A stretch of DNA of 64,000 nucleotides from Amaricoccus sp003258405 (GCF_043226085.1 NZ_CP171225.1:2728001-2792000), one strand, 5' to 3'; counted from the stretch's first letter, positions 53,636-62,887 are shown. Notes: a model not told the origin generated them from the sequence alone. Translations and numbers: made by a program.

Positions 53636-54835
53636 TTAGTCCCGGGGCGTCTGCGGCTCCCGTTTCCCGATCCGCGACAGAACCGCCTCCGTGTCCTGCC
53701 CGAAGCGCGGCGGCGGCCGGAGGTAGCTCACCGGTGTCGCCGAGAATTTCAGCGGATTGCCTATGAGCGGCACCTCGCGCCCGCCGAGCCCGGGGTGCGG
53801 CATCGTGATCTGCATCCCGCGCGCCGCGACCTGATCGGAGGCGAAGACCGTGTCGAGCCGGTTGACCGGCCCGACCGGCACCTTGAGCGCCTCGAGCCCG
53901 GCCACCAGCTCCGCGCTCGGGATCGCCGCGACGAGCGCCTCGATCTGCGGCAGAAGCGTGGCGCGATTCTCGAGCCGCGCCGGGTTGGTGGCATAGGCCG
54001 GATCGTCCGCCAGATCCTCGCGGCCGAGAAAGCGCGCGAAGCGGCGGAACTGGGCGTCGTTGCCCACCGCGACGATCACGTGCCCGTCGGCGGTCGCGAA
54101 GACCTGATAGGGCACGATGTTCGGATGCCCGTTGCCGCGGCGGATCGGCACCTCGCCGGTGGTGAGATAGTTCAGGCCCTCGTTGATGAGCCAGGCCACC
54201 TGGGAATCGACCAGCGCGAGGTCGATATGCTGGCCCTCGCCGGTGCGGTCGCGGTGGCGCAGCGCGGCCAGGATGCCCACCGTGGCATACATGCCGCACA
54301 TGACGTCGGTGATTCCCACACCCACCTTCATCGGCGCGCCGTCGGGCTCGCCGGTGAGGCTCATGATGCCGCCATAGCCCTGCGCCATCAGGTCGTAGCC
54401 CGGCTTGGAGGCGTTCGGGCCGGTCTGGCCGTAGCCCGAGATCGAGCAGTAGACGAGGGCGGGGTTGAGCGCGCGCAGGCTCTCCTGATCGAGCCCGTAA
54501 CGCGCCAGCCCGCCCGGCTTGAAGTTCTCGACCACCACGTCGGCCTCGACCGCGAGGGCGCGCATCGTTGCCTGCCCCTCGGGGCTTGCGATATCGACCG
54601 CGACCGACAGCTTGTTGCGGTTCGCGCTGAGGAAATAGGCGCTCAGATCGCTCGGGGCGCCATCGGCATCGGCCACATAGGGCGGCCCCCATTGCCGGGT
54701 GTCATCGCCGCCGGTGGCCGGATTCTCGATCTTGAGCACGGTCGCGCCGAGATCGCCGAGGAGCTGCGTGCAGGTCGGCCCTGCGAGAATCCGCGTCAGG
54801 TCGAGAACCTTGATCCCGTCCAGCGCGCCCGCCAT
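53636..54835 (-). CDS. CaiB/BaiF family CoA-transferase
   Basis: 399-residue class III CoA-transferase. KVLDLTRILAGPTCTQLLGD, NRNKLSVAVDIASPEGQ, ENFKPGGLARYGLD, SISGYGQTGPNASKPGYDLM and the catalytic aspartate D177 in GITDVMCG are all present. These enzymes exchange CoA between carboxylic acids (formyl/oxalate, carnitine, bile acid, mesaconyl). It follows the ThDP enzyme by 27 bp; such a pair resembles frc/oxc of oxalate decarboxylation, but this CoA-transferase is not obviously formyl-CoA specific. ATG 54835 has CAGGGG near. Confidence 0.9.
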   Translation of the reverse strand: MAGALDGIKVLDLTRILAGPTCTQLLGDLGATVLKIENPATGGDDTRQWGPPYVADADGAPSDLSAYFLSANRNKLSVAVDIASPEGQATMRALAVEADVVVENFKPGGLARYGLDQESLRALNPALVYCSISGYGQTGPNASKPGYDLMAQGYGGIMSLTGEPDGAPMKVGVGITDVMCGMYATVGILAALRHRDRTGEGQHIDLALVDSQVAWLINEGLNYLTTGEVPIRRGNGHPNIVPYQVFATADGHVIVAVGNDAQFRRFARFLGREDLADDPAYATNPARLENRATLLPQIEALVAAIPSAELVAGLEALKVPVGPVNRLDTVFASDQVAARGMQITMPHPGLGGREVPLIGNPLKFSATPVSYLRPPPRFGQDTEAVLSRIGKREPQTPRD

Positions 54836-54862
54836 GACCCCTGCCTCCACCTCACCCAAACG

Positions 54863-56488
54863 TCAGATCCGTCCGTCGTAGGACCGACGGTCAATCTGCG
54901 CGGAAATGACGGAAAATCTCTTTTCTTGCAATGCATTTTGCAGTGCAGCACGCAAGCTCTCGCGATCCGTGACACTGCAGCCACAGCCGCCGAAGCCGCG
55001 GGCGATCGCGGCGAAGTCGGGGGCGGGAAAGTCGACGCCCGCATTCGCCATCTGCCGCCCGCGCTGCTTGAGCTCGATGAGCGAGAGGCTTGAATCGGCG
55101 AAGACGACGACGATCACCGGAAGCCCGAGCGCCGCGGCGGTGGCAAGCTCGCCCGTGCCCATGAGCAGGCCCGCATCGCCCGTGAAGCAGACGACCGGCC
55201 GGTCGGGCTCGGCGAGCTTCGCCCCGAGCGCCAGCGGCAGCGCGCAGGCCATGGTGCAGAGGGCCGAGGATTGCAGCAGCGTACCGGGCTCTGTGCAGGT
55301 CCACATCTGCGAGAGCAGGATGCGGTGCGCGCCCGAATCGGCCGTCGCGATGGTCTCGGGCGGCAGCACCTCCCGGCATTCGGCGATCACCGCCGCGGGG
55401 CCCCAGGCCTCATCGGCCGGAAACGCCGCCGCCAGGGCGGCGCGCAGCGCCGGCACCGCGCCATCGGGCCAGCTCCGGCGCGGCGCCAGCCCTTCGGCAA
55501 GCGCCCGGAGCCCCGCGCCGGTGTGGCCGATAAAGCTCACCCCGGCCTGATGCATGTAATGATGGTTCGGCGCCGCGGCGATCTCGATCACCGCCGCCCG
55601 GCCCGGATCCCAGACCTCGCGCCAGCCGGTCCGCATCTCGATCGGGTCATAGCCGGCGCAGAGCACGAGATCGGCCCGGGCGAGCAGCGGCAGGATCTCC
55701 GCATCGGCCCGGGGCGAGAGGCCCGCCCCTCCGAGCGCGAGCGGATGATCTTCCGGGAGCAGCCCCTTGGCCTTGTAGCTCGTGACCACCGGCATGCCGA
55801 TCCGCTCGGCAAGCGCCCGGATCTCCGGCCCCGCCCGGTCGCGGAGCGCATCGAGCCCCGCCACCAGCACCGGCCGCTCCGCCGCCGCCAGCCAGCCCCG
55901 CGCCCGCTCGAGATCCGGGCCGGGCGCCGGGGCCACCGGGCTCGCCGCCACCCGCCGCCGCAGCGGCACGGCCGCCGCCGGCGCATCGGCCACCGAGATC
56001 GGCACGTCGATATGGACCGGGCCCGGCTGCGCCTCGGTCGCGATGGCCACGGCCTTGTCGGCGATCGTGTCCGCGCCGGCCGCGCTCAGCCGGAAGCCCG
56101 CCTTGACCAGCGGCCGGAACACCGCCTGATGGTCGAGCACCTGATGGGTGTAGGTGAGCGCCTCGTCGGCATCGACGCAGCCGGTGAGCAGCAGCAGCGG
56201 CACCCGGTCCTGCGCGGCATTGCCGACGACATTGACGCCGTTGAGGGCGCCGGGGCCGAGCGTCGCGACGAGGATGCCCGGCGCGCCGGTCCGGTGCCAG
56301 ACGCCCTCGGCCATGAAGCCCGCGGCCGTCTCGTGATGGCAGAGCACGAAGCGGATCCCCGCCCGCTCCAGCGCATCGACAAGCGTGAGCACCTCGCCCC
56401 CCGGCATCCCGAAGGCATGGCGGCAGCCCGCCTCGTGGAGCCTGCGGGCGAGGAGATCGGCCGCGCGCAACGGCGCCTCAGCCGTCAT
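54863..56488 (-). CDS. Thiamine-diphosphate-dependent decarboxylase/lyase
   Basis: 541-residue enzyme of the acetolactate synthase/pyruvate decarboxylase superfamily with N-terminal PYR, middle Rossmann and C-terminal PP domains. The cofactor-activating glutamate is E53 in HHETAAGFMAEG. The ThDP motif reads GDAGLLMGTG at 437 and ends in DSS at 465, i.e. GDA instead of GDG and DS instead of NN, a variant seen in an uncharacterised subgroup. Substrate unknown; 2-oxo acids, 2-hydroxyacyl-CoA or oxalyl-CoA are possible. Its start lies inside the DUF302 gene's last 11 bases. Confidence 0.85.
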   Translation of the reverse strand: MTAEAPLRAADLLARRLHEAGCRHAFGMPGGEVLTLVDALERAGIRFVLCHHETAAGFMAEGVWHRTGAPGILVATLGPGALNGVNVVGNAAQDRVPLLLLTGCVDADEALTYTHQVLDHQAVFRPLVKAGFRLSAAGADTIADKAVAIATEAQPGPVHIDVPISVADAPAAAVPLRRRVAASPVAPAPGPDLERARGWLAAAERPVLVAGLDALRDRAGPEIRALAERIGMPVVTSYKAKGLLPEDHPLALGGAGLSPRADAEILPLLARADLVLCAGYDPIEMRTGWREVWDPGRAAVIEIAAAPNHHYMHQAGVSFIGHTGAGLRALAEGLAPRRSWPDGAVPALRAALAAAFPADEAWGPAAVIAECREVLPPETIATADSGAHRILLSQMWTCTEPGTLLQSSALCTMACALPLALGAKLAEPDRPVVCFTGDAGLLMGTGELATAAALGLPVIVVVFADSSLSLIELKQRGRQMANAGVDFPAPDFAAIARGFGGCGCSVTDRESLRAALQNALQEKRFSVISAQIDRRSYDGRI

Positions 56489-56963
56489 GGCCGGCCGGCT
56501 CCGTCGCTTCCTCGGCGATCTCGGCAAATACCGCATCGAGCTCGGCGACGATTCCGGCAAGCTCCGGCCCGGCCTCGCCGAGATAGGGCGCATAGACCAG
56601 ATCGGGGATCTTGTAGGAGAGCGTCGCGCCGCCGTCCGGGTCTTCGGTCACGTAGAAGCGCAGCGGTGCCTCGATCATCGCCGGCACCGAAAGCCCGAGG
56701 ATGCGCACCGCCAGATCGTTGTTGAAGGCGCCGATCACCCGGTTGCCCGGGATCTCGATGCCGCGCGCCTTCGCGGCCTCCGTCGGGCCGGCTTCCGTCA
56801 CGACCGCAAGCCCGTTCTTCCGGATCGCGGCTTTGACGTCCTCGACCAGTTGCGGATAGGGTTTCTCCGTCGCGATGACGGCCCAGCCGTCGCGCGGCTC
56901 CATCGTCTGGGCCGCCACGGCCGAGGCCCACATCATCAATCCTGCCAGCAGAATCCGCCGCAT
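56478..56963 (-). CDS. DUF302 family periplasmic protein
   Basis: 161-residue exported protein: signal peptide RRILLAGLMMWASAVAAQ, then a DUF302 domain (VEDVKAAIRKNGLAVVTEAG, AVRILGLSVPAMIEAPLRFY, SYKIPDLVYAPYLGE). The fold is a small beta-alpha domain of unknown function. GGGAAAG precedes ATG 56963. It overlaps the ThDP enzyme gene by 11 bases and is the first gene of that operon, which would place a periplasmic partner beside a CoA-linked pathway. Confidence 0.82.
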   Translation of the reverse strand: MRRILLAGLMMWASAVAAQTMEPRDGWAVIATEKPYPQLVEDVKAAIRKNGLAVVTEAGPTEAAKARGIEIPGNRVIGAFNNDLAVRILGLSVPAMIEAPLRFYVTEDPDGGATLSYKIPDLVYAPYLGEAGPELAGIVAELDAVFAEIAEEATEPAGHDG

Positions 56964-57110
56964 GCATGTCTTTCCCGTCTCAACGCACCATCCCGCGCGC
57001 CGCGCGCATGATCGCCGTTCGCGGCCGGGGAGGGGAGTCACACCTCCGTCAGCCCGGACACGTTTGCGTGCCGCGCGCGTGACCGGGCGCGGCCCGGCGA
57101 GGGGCCCGCA

Positions 57111-57302
57111 ATGAGCTCGGGTCTCGTCCTCACCCCGCTCGCGGGGGTCCTGCTGCTTCTGGTGATGATCTTCTCCGGGCGCGCCTTCCGCGAGAACTGG
57201 AAGGCCCAGGCCGAAGGCTGGGTGCTGCGCGCCTGGCTCTACGGCGTGCCCGCGGCCCTCGCCTTCCTCGCGCTCGCCTTCATCCCGCTCCACTTCCGCT
57301 GA
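57111..57302 (+). CDS. Small two-helix membrane protein
   Basis: 63 residues with two hydrophobic helices (LTPLAGVLLLLVMIFSG at about 7-23 and LYGVPAALAFLALAFI at about 43-58) separated by a positively charged loop (RAFRENWKAQAEGW). GAGGGG lies 7 bases before the ATG, and codon use matches genuine genes. No family recognised. It is convergent with nqrM and divergent from the DUF302 gene. Confidence 0.6.
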   Translation: MSSGLVLTPLAGVLLLLVMIFSGRAFRENWKAQAEGWVLRAWLYGVPAALAFLALAFIPLHFR

Positions 57303-57328
57303 GCGGGCAGGGGGGCGGGGCTCCCGCC

Positions 57329-57568
57329 TCAGGCCTTGCGCGCGGCGGCGGCTTCCGCGGCGGCGCGGGCGCGCTTGCAGGCGAGCCGGTCGCGCAGCGG
57401 GCTGTCCGGGTCGACGGGCCGGGAACAGACGAGGCACTTGTCGGCGCCGGAAATCGCGTTTAGCCCGCCGCAGCTCCCCTTGATGCTCTTGCCCATCAGC
57501 ATGACGCCGAGCGACATGCCCGCGACCACGAGCATGAGGAGGATGAAGGCGAGGACGAAGGTGGCCAT
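57329..57568 (-). CDS. nqrM: NQR maturation factor NqrM
   Basis: 79-residue membrane protein (DUF539) required to insert the intramembrane iron centre of Na+-NQR. One N-terminal helix (TFVLAFILLMLVVAGMSLGV), then KSIKGSCGGLNAISGADKC and LVCSRPVD: cysteines C33, C45, C48 and C64 are the family's ligand set. ATG 57568 is chosen because the helix must be N-terminal. Its start lies 47 bases before the end of apbE on the same strand, next to nqr, confirming the assignment. Confidence 0.92.
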   Translation of the reverse strand: MATFVLAFILLMLVVAGMSLGVMLMGKSIKGSCGGLNAISGADKCLVCSRPVDPDSPLRDRLACKRARAAAEAAAARKA

Positions 57569-57614
57569 CGGTTTCCTTTCCGGCGGGCCGCGCCCGTCGC
57601 GGCCCTGCCCAAAT

Positions 57615-58628
57615 CTATTCGCTCCGCGTCTGATTTTCAAATGCGCTTGTCGCGCGCGTCACGAACCCGGTGCCATCGTGCGAGATGAACATCGCGGCGA
57701 TATTGTTCTCCTCCGCGAGGTCGAGCCCCTCGTCCGCGCCGATCGCGAGCAGCGCGGTGGCCAGCCCGTCGGCGAGCATCGCGCTGTCGGCCAGCACCGT
57801 CACCGATGCCGTGCGGTGGGTGATCGGGCGGCCCGTCGTCGGGTCGATGATGTGCGAATAGCGCACGCCGTCCTGCTCGAAGAAGTTGCGGTAATCGCCC
57901 GAGGTCGCCATGCCGGTGTCCGAGATCGAGATCACTTCCTCGATTTCCTGCCGCCCCGCCTCGGGCTTCTCGATGCCGATCGCCCAGAGGTGCCCCTCCG
58001 GGTTCTCGCCGGCCGCCGTGAGATCGCCGCCGACCTCGACGAGGTAGCGCGTGATCCCGAGCCCGCGCAGCGCCTCCGCCACCCGGTCGATGCCGTAGCC
58101 CTTGGCGATCGCCGAGAGATTGATGCTGACCTCCGGCTTGAGCTTGGTGAGCGTCGGCCCCGGCCCGAGCTTCAGCAGGTCGTGCTCGCCGACATTCTCG
58201 CGCGCCGCCGCGATCTGCGCCTCGGTGGGCATCACCCCGCCCGGATCCGCGGCGCCGAAGCCCCAGAGATCGATGAGCGGTCCCAGCGTCACGTCGAACC
58301 GCCCCCGGCTCAGCAGGTGGATGGCATTCGCGGTGCGCAGCACATCGGCGAGATCGGCCGAGATCGGCACCGGGTCGGTGGAGGCATGGGCGTTGAGCCG
58401 CGAGACCTCGGACGTCGGGTCCCAGGTCGACATCTCGGCATTCACCTCCTCCAGCGTCGAGGTGATCGCGGCGCCGACGGCGGCCTCGTCGATGTCGGGC
58501 GGCGCGTCCACCACCGTCACGTGATAGGTCGTTCCCATCGTCTCGCCGGCAAGGCGCATGACCTCCGGCTTGCGGTCGCACCCGGCGAGCACGACGAGAA
58601 GGGCGGCGAGGAGGGCGATCGGGCGCAT
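57615..58628 (-). CDS. apbE: FAD:protein FMN transferase (ApbE)
   Basis: 337-residue periplasmic lipoprotein that attaches FMN to threonines of NqrB and NqrC. Lipobox LVVLAGC (C17). Motifs: GETMGTTYHVTV, EMSTWDPTSEVSRLN, FDVTLGPLIDLWGFG, SINLSAIAKGYGID, VGGDLTAAGENPEG, SGDYRNFFEQDGVRYSHIID. Full length. Divergent from nqrA with 231 bp between starts; a shared control region is likely. Confidence 0.95.
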   Translation of the reverse strand: MRPIALLAALLVVLAGCDRKPEVMRLAGETMGTTYHVTVVDAPPDIDEAAVGAAITSTLEEVNAEMSTWDPTSEVSRLNAHASTDPVPISADLADVLRTANAIHLLSRGRFDVTLGPLIDLWGFGAADPGGVMPTEAQIAAARENVGEHDLLKLGPGPTLTKLKPEVSINLSAIAKGYGIDRVAEALRGLGITRYLVEVGGDLTAAGENPEGHLWAIGIEKPEAGRQEIEEVISISDTGMATSGDYRNFFEQDGVRYSHIIDPTTGRPITHRTASVTVLADSAMLADGLATALLAIGADEGLDLAEENNIAAMFISHDGTGFVTRATSAFENQTRSE

Positions 58629-58790
58629 GGCGGGGGTCCGTCACTACTTTCGGGATGGGGCCTTGTCACACCATCTGCCCCGCCGGCTGTCAACTCGGCG
58701 GATCACGTGATGCGGTATCTGCTCCGCCCGCTCTCAACCCGACCGGTCCCAGGACGCGATTTGCGCCCGATACCTCGGAATTTAAGGCCA

Positions 58791-58805
58791 ATTGCGTCTC
58801 GCAAT
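58791..58805. promoter_or_regulatory. Perfect inverted repeat upstream of nqrA
   Basis: ATTGCG-TCT-CGCAAT, 6-bp arms and a 3-base spacer, 55 bp before nqrA. A candidate operator in the apbE-nqrA divergent region. A 10-bp palindrome ATCACGTGAT lies at 58702-58711. Confidence 0.4.
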
Positions 58806-58814
58806 GCGCGGATT

Positions 58815-58844
58815 TTGACTCTATGAATGGTAAACAGGGATAGT
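58815..58844 (+). promoter_or_regulatory. Possible nqr operon promoter
   Basis: TTGACT (58815-58820, five of six bases of the -35 consensus) is followed after 18 bases by GATAGT (58839-58844, four of six). It would start transcription only about 8 bases before the nqrA ATG. The ATG lacks a clear ribosome site, so a near-leaderless mRNA is possible. Confidence 0.35.
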
Positions 58845-58859
58845 GAGCCAGCGAAAAGT

Positions 58860-60218
58860 ATGTCTGAATTTGTATTGAAGCGGGGCCTCGACCTGCCGAT
58901 GAGCGGCGCCCCGGACCAGACGATCCATGCGGGCGCAAGCCCGACATCCGTCGCAATCATCGGTGACGATTATATCGGATTGAAACCCAAGATGCTCGTT
59001 GCCGAAGGCGATACGGTGCGTCGCGGGGATCCGCTTTTCTGCCACAAGGACTCGCCGGAGGTGCTCTACACGGCGCCCGCCAGCGGCCGGGTCCGGGCGA
59101 TCAACCGGGGCGCCCGGCGCGTGCTGCAAAGCGTCGTGGTCGATGTCGACGATGCCGCCGATCCGGGCCGCGATTTCGGCGCGATCCCGATGGGCGAGCT
59201 CGGCACCGCCCCGCGCGAGACGGTGCAGGCCGCGCTGCAGGCCTCCGGCCTCTGGACGGCCTTCCGCACCCGGCCCTATTCCAAGGTTCCGGCTCAGGGC
59301 ACGGTCCCGGCGGCGATCTTCGCGACCGCGATGGACACCGAGCCCCACGCGCCCGATCCCGTCACGATCATCGAGACCGAGGTCGACGCCTTCGAGGCGG
59401 GCCTCACCGCGCTCACCCGGCTCACCGACGGCAAGGTCCACCTCTGCAAGGCCAGCGGCACGACGCTGCCGCATGCGGGCGTACACGGCGTGCAGATCAG
59501 CGAGTTCGGCGGCCCGCATCCGGCCGGCCTCGCCGGCACGCACATGCATTTCCTCGAGCCGCCCTCGCCCTCGAAGACGGTCTGGAGCATCGGCTACCAG
59601 GACGTGATCGCGATCGGGAAGCTCTTCCTCACCGGCCATCTCGACGCCACGCGCATCATTGCGATCGCCGGCCCGCGCGCGGCCAATCCCCGGCTCGTGC
59701 GCACGCTGATCGGCGCTTCCACCGATGCGCTCACCGAGGGCGAGATCTCGGAATACTCGCCCTGCCGCGTCATTTCCGGCTCGGTCCTCTCCGGCCGCGT
59801 CGCCGCGGGGCCGCTCGCCTATCTCGGCCGCTACGCGCGCCAGATCACCCTCATCACCGAGGACCAGGACCAGATGGTGCTGGGCTGGATCACGCCGCAG
59901 CCCGGCAAATACGCGGTGCAGCCCGTGCTCGCCTCCGCGCGGCGCAAGGGCCTGCTCTTCAACCTCACCTCGAACCTCAATGGCGGGCGGCGCGCGATGG
60001 TGCCCACCGGCACCTTCGAGGAACTGATGCCGCAGGACTACCTGCCGACCCAGCTCCTCAAGGCGCTTCTCGTCATGGACACCGATACCGCCCAGGCGCT
60101 CGGGGCGCTCGAGCTCGACGAGGAAGATCTCGCGCTCTGCACCTTCGCCTGCCCGGCAAAATACGAATACGGTCCGGCGCTCCGCGCGAGCCTCGAAAAG
60201 ATCGAGAAGGAAGGCTAG
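58860..60218 (+). CDS. nqrA: Na+-translocating NADH:quinone reductase subunit A
   Basis: 452-residue cytoplasmic subunit of Na+-NQR. LKRGLDLPMSGAPDQTIHAG, GLKPKMLVAEGDTVRRGDPL, YTAPASGRVRAINRGARRVL and PAGLAGTHMHFLEPPS match NqrA. The frame is open 11 codons upstream, but MSEFVLKRGLDLP is the family start. First gene of nqrABCDEF; 3 bp to nqrB. Confidence 0.95.
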   Translation: MSEFVLKRGLDLPMSGAPDQTIHAGASPTSVAIIGDDYIGLKPKMLVAEGDTVRRGDPLFCHKDSPEVLYTAPASGRVRAINRGARRVLQSVVVDVDDAADPGRDFGAIPMGELGTAPRETVQAALQASGLWTAFRTRPYSKVPAQGTVPAAIFATAMDTEPHAPDPVTIIETEVDAFEAGLTALTRLTDGKVHLCKASGTTLPHAGVHGVQISEFGGPHPAGLAGTHMHFLEPPSPSKTVWSIGYQDVIAIGKLFLTGHLDATRIIAIAGPRAANPRLVRTLIGASTDALTEGEISEYSPCRVISGSVLSGRVAAGPLAYLGRYARQITLITEDQDQMVLGWITPQPGKYAVQPVLASARRKGLLFNLTSNLNGGRRAMVPTGTFEELMPQDYLPTQLLKALLVMDTDTAQALGALELDEEDLALCTFACPAKYEYGPALRASLEKIEKEG

Positions 60219-60221
60219 CCG

Positions 60222-61433
60222 ATGGGGATGCTGCGCGATTTCTTTGACAAGTTCGAGCCCTCCTTCCTCAAGGGCGGCCGCTACGAGAAATACTTCCCGC
60301 TCTACGAGATGATCGAATCCCTGGCGCTGACGCCCCGCACGGTCACGACCGTTGCGCCGCACGCCCGGAGCTTCGTCGACATGAAGCGGATCATGACCTA
60401 CGTGGTCATCTCCACCATCCCCTGCATCCTGATGGCGCTCTACAACACCGGCTATCAGGCCAATGGCGCGATCATGGCGCTCGGGCCGGACAGCGCCACC
60501 GGCTGGCGCGCCTGGCTCGTGGCCAAGTCGGGGCTCCCCTTCGATCCGGGCAACCCGTTCTCCAACCTCTTCTTCGGCGCGCTCTATTTCCTGCCCATAT
60601 ATATCGTCACGCTCGCGATCGGCGGCATATGGGAATGCCTCTTCGCCGTGGTGCGCGGGCATGAGGTGAACGAAGGCTTCCTCGTCACCTCCATGCTCTT
60701 CGTGCTGATCCTGCCCGCCTCGACGCCGCTCTGGCAGGTCGCGCTCGGCATCTCCTTCGGGGTGGTGCTCGGCAAGGAGGTCTTCGGCGGCACCGGCAAG
60801 AACTTCCTCAACCCCGCCCTCGTGGGCCGCGCCTTCCTCTACTTCGCCTATCCGGCAAACATGTCGGGCGACACGGTCTGGACCCCGGTCGACGGCTTCT
60901 CGGGCGCGACCGCGCTCGGGATCACCGCCGCCGAGGGCCCGCAGGCGCTCGCCAATCACGGCATCTCCTGGTGGGACGCCTTCTTCGGGCTGATCCAGGG
61001 CTCGCTCGGCGAGACCTCGACGCTCGCCTGCCTGCTCGGCCTCGTCTTCCTGCTCGCGACGCGCATCGCGAACTGGCGCCTCATCGTCGGCTGCCTCGGC
61101 GGGATGATCGGCTTCTCGCTGCTCCTCAACCTGATCGGCAGCGACACCAACCCGATGTTCGCCATGCCGTGGTACTGGCACCTCGTGCTCGGGGGCTATG
61201 CCTTCGGCCTCGTCTTCATGGTGACGGAACCCGTCTCCGCGTCCCAGACCAATGTCGGACGCTATGTCTACGGCGCGCTCATCGGCTTCATGGTCGTGAT
61301 GATCCGCGTCATCAACCCGGCCTTCCCCGAGGGCATGATGCTCGCGATCCTCTTCGGCAACATCTTTGCACCCCTGATCGACTTCTTCGTCATCAAGGCC
61401 AACATCGCACGGAGGGCAAAGCGCAATGCCTGA
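60222..61433 (+). CDS. nqrB: Na+-translocating NADH:quinone reductase subunit B
   Basis: 403-residue membrane subunit with about ten helices. Covalent FMN acceptor T230 in PVDGFSGATALG; the riboflavin-binding and Na+-path helices include FGVVLGKEVFGGTGKNFLNP. Full length. Its end overlaps nqrC by 8 bases, so the two are translationally coupled. Confidence 0.96.
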   Translation: MGMLRDFFDKFEPSFLKGGRYEKYFPLYEMIESLALTPRTVTTVAPHARSFVDMKRIMTYVVISTIPCILMALYNTGYQANGAIMALGPDSATGWRAWLVAKSGLPFDPGNPFSNLFFGALYFLPIYIVTLAIGGIWECLFAVVRGHEVNEGFLVTSMLFVLILPASTPLWQVALGISFGVVLGKEVFGGTGKNFLNPALVGRAFLYFAYPANMSGDTVWTPVDGFSGATALGITAAEGPQALANHGISWWDAFFGLIQGSLGETSTLACLLGLVFLLATRIANWRLIVGCLGGMIGFSLLLNLIGSDTNPMFAMPWYWHLVLGGYAFGLVFMVTEPVSASQTNVGRYVYGALIGFMVVMIRVINPAFPEGMMLAILFGNIFAPLIDFFVIKANIARRAKRNA

Positions 61434-62232
61434 GCAGGAACCCCAGGGGTTCTGGGCCCGCTTCAAGGCCCTGCCCGTCGATTCGACCCCGAAGACGATC
61501 TTCGTGGCGGTCGCCCTCTGCCTCTTCTGTTCCATGGTCGTGGCCATGGCGGCGGTCTCGCTCCGCCCGGTGCAGGAGGCGAACAAGCTCCGCGACAAGC
61601 GGATCAACATCCTTCAGGTCGCCGGGCTCTACGAGCCGGGCATGGACGTGAACGAAGCCTTCACCTCCTCGTTCACGCCGAAGGTCGTGGATCTGTCGAC
61701 CGGCGAATACACCGATGCCGTCGATGTGGCGACCTATGACGAGCGGGCTGCCACGCAGGATCTCAACCTGTCTGTCGCGCTCACCGACGACCCCGCGGGG
61801 ATCGGGCGCCGCGCCAATTACGAGACCGTCTATCTGATGGAAAACCCGGACGGCTCGCTCGACAAGGTCATCCTGCCGATCCATGGCTACGGCCTGTGGT
61901 CCACGCTCTGGGGCTTCATTGCGCTTGAAGCGAATGGCAACGACATCTACGGGCTGCAATTCTACGAACACGCCGAAACGCCGGGCCTCGGCGCCGAGGT
62001 GGACAACCCCCGCTGGCGCGCCCAGTGGAATGGCAAGAAACTCCGCGACGATGAGGGCGACCTGGAGATCACCGTGTCGAAGGCGCCGTCACCCGCAGGA
62101 CCGGAATTTCATGTGGATGCTCTTGCGGGCGCAACGCTCACGTCGCGCGGCGTGGACAATCTCGTGCGCTACTGGATGGGTGAAGACGGCTTCGGTCCCT
62201 ACCTGGCCCGCTTGAGAGAAGGAGACGCTTGA
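61426..62232 (+). CDS. nqrC: Na+-translocating NADH:quinone reductase subunit C
   Basis: 268-residue subunit with one N-terminal membrane helix (about 24-46) and a periplasmic FMN-binding domain. Flavinylation threonine T237 in VDALAGATLTSRGV is present. GLWSTLWGFIALEANGNDIY, EHAETPGLGAEVDNPRW are typical. GGAGGGCAAAG precedes the ATG. Its TGA shares one base with the nqrD start. Confidence 0.96.
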   Translation: MPEQEPQGFWARFKALPVDSTPKTIFVAVALCLFCSMVVAMAAVSLRPVQEANKLRDKRINILQVAGLYEPGMDVNEAFTSSFTPKVVDLSTGEYTDAVDVATYDERAATQDLNLSVALTDDPAGIGRRANYETVYLMENPDGSLDKVILPIHGYGLWSTLWGFIALEANGNDIYGLQFYEHAETPGLGAEVDNPRWRAQWNGKKLRDDEGDLEITVSKAPSPAGPEFHVDALAGATLTSRGVDNLVRYWMGEDGFGPYLARLREGDA

Positions 62233-62885
62233 TGTCGCAGACGCGTAAGGAACTTCTCGTCGATCCTCTCGTCGACAACAACCCGATCACGCTCCAGGTG
62301 CTCGGGATCTGCTCGGCGCTCGCGGTCACCTCCTCGCTGCAGGTCGCAGCCGTGATGGCGCTGGCGGTGACGACCGTGACCGCCTTCTCGAGCTTCTTCA
62401 TCTCGATGCTGCGCAACCAGATCCCCTCCGCGATCCGCATCATCGTGCAGATGGTCATCATCGCGAGCCTCGTGATCGTGGTGGACCAGATCCTGAAGGC
62501 CTACTTCTACGACATCTCCAAGACGCTGTCGGTCTTCGTCGGTCTCATCATCACCAACTGCATCGTCATGGGGCGTGCCGAAGCCTTCGCCATGAAGAAT
62601 CCGCCGGTGGCCTCCTTCATCGACGGCATCGGCAACGGCCTCGGCTACTCGCTCATCCTCATGCTGGTCGGCTTCATCCGCGAGCTCTTCGGCTCGGGCT
62701 CGCTCTTCGGCGTCACCATCCTCCAGACCGTCAACAACGGCGGCTGGTACGTGCCGAACGGGCTGCTGCTGCTGCCGCCCTCGGCCTTCTTCGTCATCGG
62801 GCTGCTGATCTGGGCCTTCCGCACCTGGAAGCCGGAACAGGTCGAAGCACGCGAATTCCGCATCCAGACCGTGGAGGCCCACTGA
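62232..62885 (+). CDS. nqrD: Na+-translocating NADH:quinone reductase subunit D
   Basis: 217-residue integral subunit with six helices. DPLVDNNPITLQVLGICSAL, IRIIVQMVIIASLVIVVDQI, GLIITNCIVMGRAEAFAMKN match NqrD; cysteine in TNCIVMGR is an intramembrane iron ligand. ATG 62232 overlaps the nqrC stop by one base. Confidence 0.95.
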   Translation: MSQTRKELLVDPLVDNNPITLQVLGICSALAVTSSLQVAAVMALAVTTVTAFSSFFISMLRNQIPSAIRIIVQMVIIASLVIVVDQILKAYFYDISKTLSVFVGLIITNCIVMGRAEAFAMKNPPVASFIDGIGNGLGYSLILMLVGFIRELFGSGSLFGVTILQTVNNGGWYVPNGLLLLPPSAFFVIGLLIWAFRTWKPEQVEAREFRIQTVEAH

Positions 62886-62887
62886 TC

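Noticed and set aside
58821..61610. 929-codon open frame on minus, opposite nqrA and nqrB
   Set aside because: Covers two well-supported genes and has only charged low-complexity sequence.
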